NCBI GenBank assembly: GCA_947475315.1
Contig: CANJMY010000035.1
Coordinates: 1-32,599 of the forward strand
DNA from: Pseudomonadota bacterium
Lineage (GTDB): Bacteria > Myxococcota_A > UBA796 > GCA-2862545
DNA length: 32,599 nt
Reading direction: 5' to 3'
Shown: in pieces, positions 32,013 to 32,599 of the stretch
How positions within the stretch are numbered: position 1 is the stretch's first letter
Layout of the letters: each line of letters begins with the position of its first letter
Translations under genes and position numbers: made by a program
The notes under the pieces: model-generated
Told to the model about the DNA's origin: nothing
The model's database searches: none
What the model saw: only the letters and a program-made list of their open reading frames with translations

Positions 32013-32599
32013 ATGTCTTGGTTCGGCACCCAGAAGCTGCTGATGCTGCCCACCGCCGCTGAGGCGATCCCCGGCCGTACGGTGCCGATGGCCGTGGCCC
32101 CGACCAACGTCGTGCTCGGCAGCCCCATGAAGGGCCCCTGGCCCGGCACCGAGCTCGCCATGTTCGGCATGGGCTGCTTCTGGGGCGTGGAGCGCAAGTT
32201 CTGGAAGGTCCCCGGCGTGGTCGCCACCGCCACCGGCTACGCAGCCGGCCACACGCCCAACCCCACCTACGAGGAGGTCTGCACGGGCCGCACCGGCCAC
32301 AACGAGGTCGTGCAGATCGCGTTCGACCCGGGCCTGGTCAGCTACGCCGACCTGCTCAAGGTGTTCTGGGAGAACCACGACCCGACCCAGGGCATGCGGC
32401 AGGGTGGGGACACGGGCACGCAGTACCGGTCGGGGATCTACGCGTTCAACGCGGCGCAGAAGGCTGCGGCCGAGGTCACGCGTGAGGCCTATCAGAAGCG
32501 GCTCACGGAGTCGGGGTTTGGCGTGGTGACGACGGAGATCCTGGACGCGCCGGTGTTTTACTATGCTGAGGACTACCACCAGCAGTACCTCTGGAAGAA
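32013..32599 (+). CDS. msrA: Peptide methionine sulfoxide reductase A, 3' end cut by the window
   Basis: At least 195 residues, running off the window end. It repairs oxidised Met (S-sulfoxide) residues. The catalytic Cys is C55 in [45 protein letters not shown] and [13 protein letters not shown] are all family hallmarks. It ends at [13 protein letters not shown], so by comparison with E. coli MsrA (212 residues) only about 15-20 residues, including the usual resolving Cys tail, are missing. The ATG has a TTGGAGG site upstream. With trxC elsewhere in the window, an electron donor for MsrA is at hand, although they are not linked. Confidence 0.95.
   Translation, partial: MSWFGTQKLLMLPTAAEAIPGRTVPMAVAPTNVVLGSPMKGPWPGTELAMFGMGCFWGVERKFWKVPGVVATATGYAAGHTPNPTYEEVCTGRTGHNEVVQIAFDPGLVSYADLLKVFWENHDPTQGMRQGGDTGTQYRSGIYAFNAAQKAAAEVTREAYQKRLTESGFGVVTTEILDAPVFYYAEDYHQQYLWK

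Noticed and set aside
1..32599. Genomic island, prophage or defence system
   Set aside because: No integrase, transposase, tRNA edge, phage gene or recognised defence gene is seen, and codon style looks even throughout.

Overview
This is a high-GC (roughly 70% by eye), gene-dense chromosomal window from a Gram-negative bacterium. It has a lipobox lipoprotein, a predicted beta-barrel outer-membrane protein ending in Phe, a class A penicillin-binding protein, TPR proteins and several GTG/TTG starts. The style suggests a Myxococcota or other former deltaproteobacterium, but no rRNA or marker gene settles this. I see no rRNA, tRNA, CRISPR, transposase, phage or plasmid gene and no gene-free stretch over 300 bases. 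It reads as core chromosome with unusual domain architectures, not as a mobile island.

Layout: (1) 0.1-3.7 kb, minus: an A-type Fe-S carrier (iscA-like) followed one base later by a YgfZ protein fused to a TPR domain, with a GspS-like ATP-grasp gene upstream. (2) 3.7-6.2 kb, plus: an AT-rich palindrome, the potassium transporter kup and a DUF1905 gene. (3) 6.2-12.3 kb: kbl and tdh (threonine to glycine plus acetyl-CoA) flank a GT-C-like membrane protein, a lipoprotein with a possible BPI/TULIP-like fold, and a cupin coupled to it. (4) 12.5-14.2 kb, plus: trxC, a secreted DUF2259-like protein and a YigZ/IMPACT protein. (5) 14.2-20.5 kb: an Hsp70-like ATPase without a lid, divergent from a tightly overlapped trio of an anchored TPR protein, a small secreted helical protein and a PBP1A. 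(6) 20.4-24.5 kb, minus: an Fe-type alcohol dehydrogenase coupled to an aldehyde dehydrogenase, and an anchored sulfatase-fold enzyme with Thr at the nucleophile position. (7) 24.6-26.3 kb, plus: a Pro-rich secreted protein and a 5-formyl-THF cyclo-ligase fused to a HAD domain. (8) 26.3-28.3 kb, minus: an anchored EEP-family enzyme, hpt and a glutaredoxin-fold protein with no cysteine. (9) 28.4-30.4 kb, plus: an M50 (site-2-type) protease overlapping an outer-membrane barrel gene. (10) thrC (minus), and msrA (plus) cut by the window end.

Genes are packed by stop/start overlaps (ATGA, GTGA, TAGTG), and several convergent pairs overlap or nearly touch. The most interesting material is the set of architectures: YgfZ-TPR next to IscA, FCL-HAD, the Cys-less Grx, the lid-less Hsp70 beside a TPR/PBP operon, the possible TULIP lipoprotein, and the protease-barrel pair. 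No single gene cluster can be declared a new system from sequence alone. The TPR / small secreted / PBP1A trio with its divergent Hsp70 is the best candidate.
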